From positions 171,327,341 through 171,391,340 of the forward strand of contig CM041293.1 in the NCBI GenBank assembly GCA_023052935.1: 64,000 nucleotides of DNA, read 5' to 3'. The position numbers were made by a program, and so were the translations under genes. The notes beneath the pieces were generated by a model that was given only the letters and a program-made list of their open reading frames with translations, did not search any database and was not told the origin of the DNA. The DNA comes from Piezodorus guildinii (taxonomy: Eukaryota > Arthropoda > Insecta > Hemiptera > Pentatomidae). This document shows, piece after piece, positions 63,750-64,000 of the stretch (position 1 is the first letter of the stretch; each line of letters starts with the position of its first letter).

Positions 63750-64000
63750 ATGGGTGACAAGATTCCGGTTTTGGGGTATGCCGATGATCTGGTACTGCTA
63801 GGTGAAGACACGGAAACCATACAACTAAATACAATTGTGTTAATAAAAACCGGTAAAGAAATAGGACTCGAATTAAATACCGATAAAACGAAGTATATGA
63901 TTAGTAGCAGAAACGGTGTCGATCTTGGTGATATTGATGTATCAGGTCATACTTTTGAACACGTAGAGAAATTCAAGTATTTAGGTTCAATTATAACTAG
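63750..64000 (+). pseudogene. LINE reverse transcriptase fragment, runs off window
   Basis: From ATG 63750 the frame is open to the window end (83 codons) and encodes VLGYADDLVLLGEDTE with the catalytic YADD, then LELNTDKTKYMISS and EKFKYLGSIIT. This is the second half of a LINE reverse transcriptase catalytic domain; the fingers and palm before YADD are absent, so it is 5'-truncated. The region that would follow in this element class is what the fragment at 12209-12841 encodes, so the two may belong to one family. Confidence 0.85.

Overview
The window looks like repeat-dense, AT-rich nuclear DNA of an arthropod, most likely an insect. The evidence is the set of mobile elements: three mariner lineages, Jockey-type and other LINEs, a gypsy LTR retrotransposon, tRNA-derived SINEs, Penelope-type hammerhead-like motifs, a foldback element and a Helentron-like repeat family. 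I cannot name the species. I found no convincing host protein-coding gene, tRNA or rRNA gene. Every recognisable coding region belongs to a transposable element, so the interest lies in element structure and nesting.

Layout. 1-4.4 kb: Helentron-like copies, a small TIR element, LINE/SINE fragments and an internally deleted mariner. 4.7-11.9 kb: a tandem array of about 500-570 bp units built around the motif TAGTACCTTTTGGAA. A full-length Jockey retrotransposon (5599-10386, 12-bp target duplication, one frameshift) splits it, and it ends in a foldback element that carries a mariner, itself split by a LINE. 13.35-13.7 kb: a Penelope-like fragment with a hammerhead-like motif. 14.5-19.9 kb: a young gypsy element (identical 180-bp LTRs, tRNA-Phe primer site) inserted in an (AT)n tract. 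20-29 kb: mariner, LINE and SINE fragments, three of the better Helentron-like copies, a hammerhead-like inverted pair at 25.56-25.78 kb, a cecropia-type mariner and a Tc1 remnant. 30.1-33.1 kb: an inverted relative of the 4.7-11.3 kb family, then a 44-bp minisatellite. 33.5-44.7 kb: more nested elements, a rosa-like mariner, a tandem duplication carrying a SINE in each copy, and a TIR element with a SINE inside. 44.7-52 kb: LINE pieces and Helentron-like copies. 52.3-56.2 kb: a 3.9-kb foldback structure whose arms are made of tandem repeats. 56.4-64 kb: SINEs, LINE ends, another TAGTACC-family copy and a LINE reverse transcriptase running off the window edge.

How the parts relate. Insertions can be ordered from target duplications: LINE 12209-12841 is younger than the mariner it splits; the Jockey is younger than the tandem array; SINE 21393-21696 and LINEs 36776-37435 and 37634-38546 are younger than the repeat they interrupt. 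Only the gypsy and Jockey copies are close to intact. Mariner, MITE, SINE, Helentron-like and foldback copies lack a usable enzyme and would have been moved in trans.
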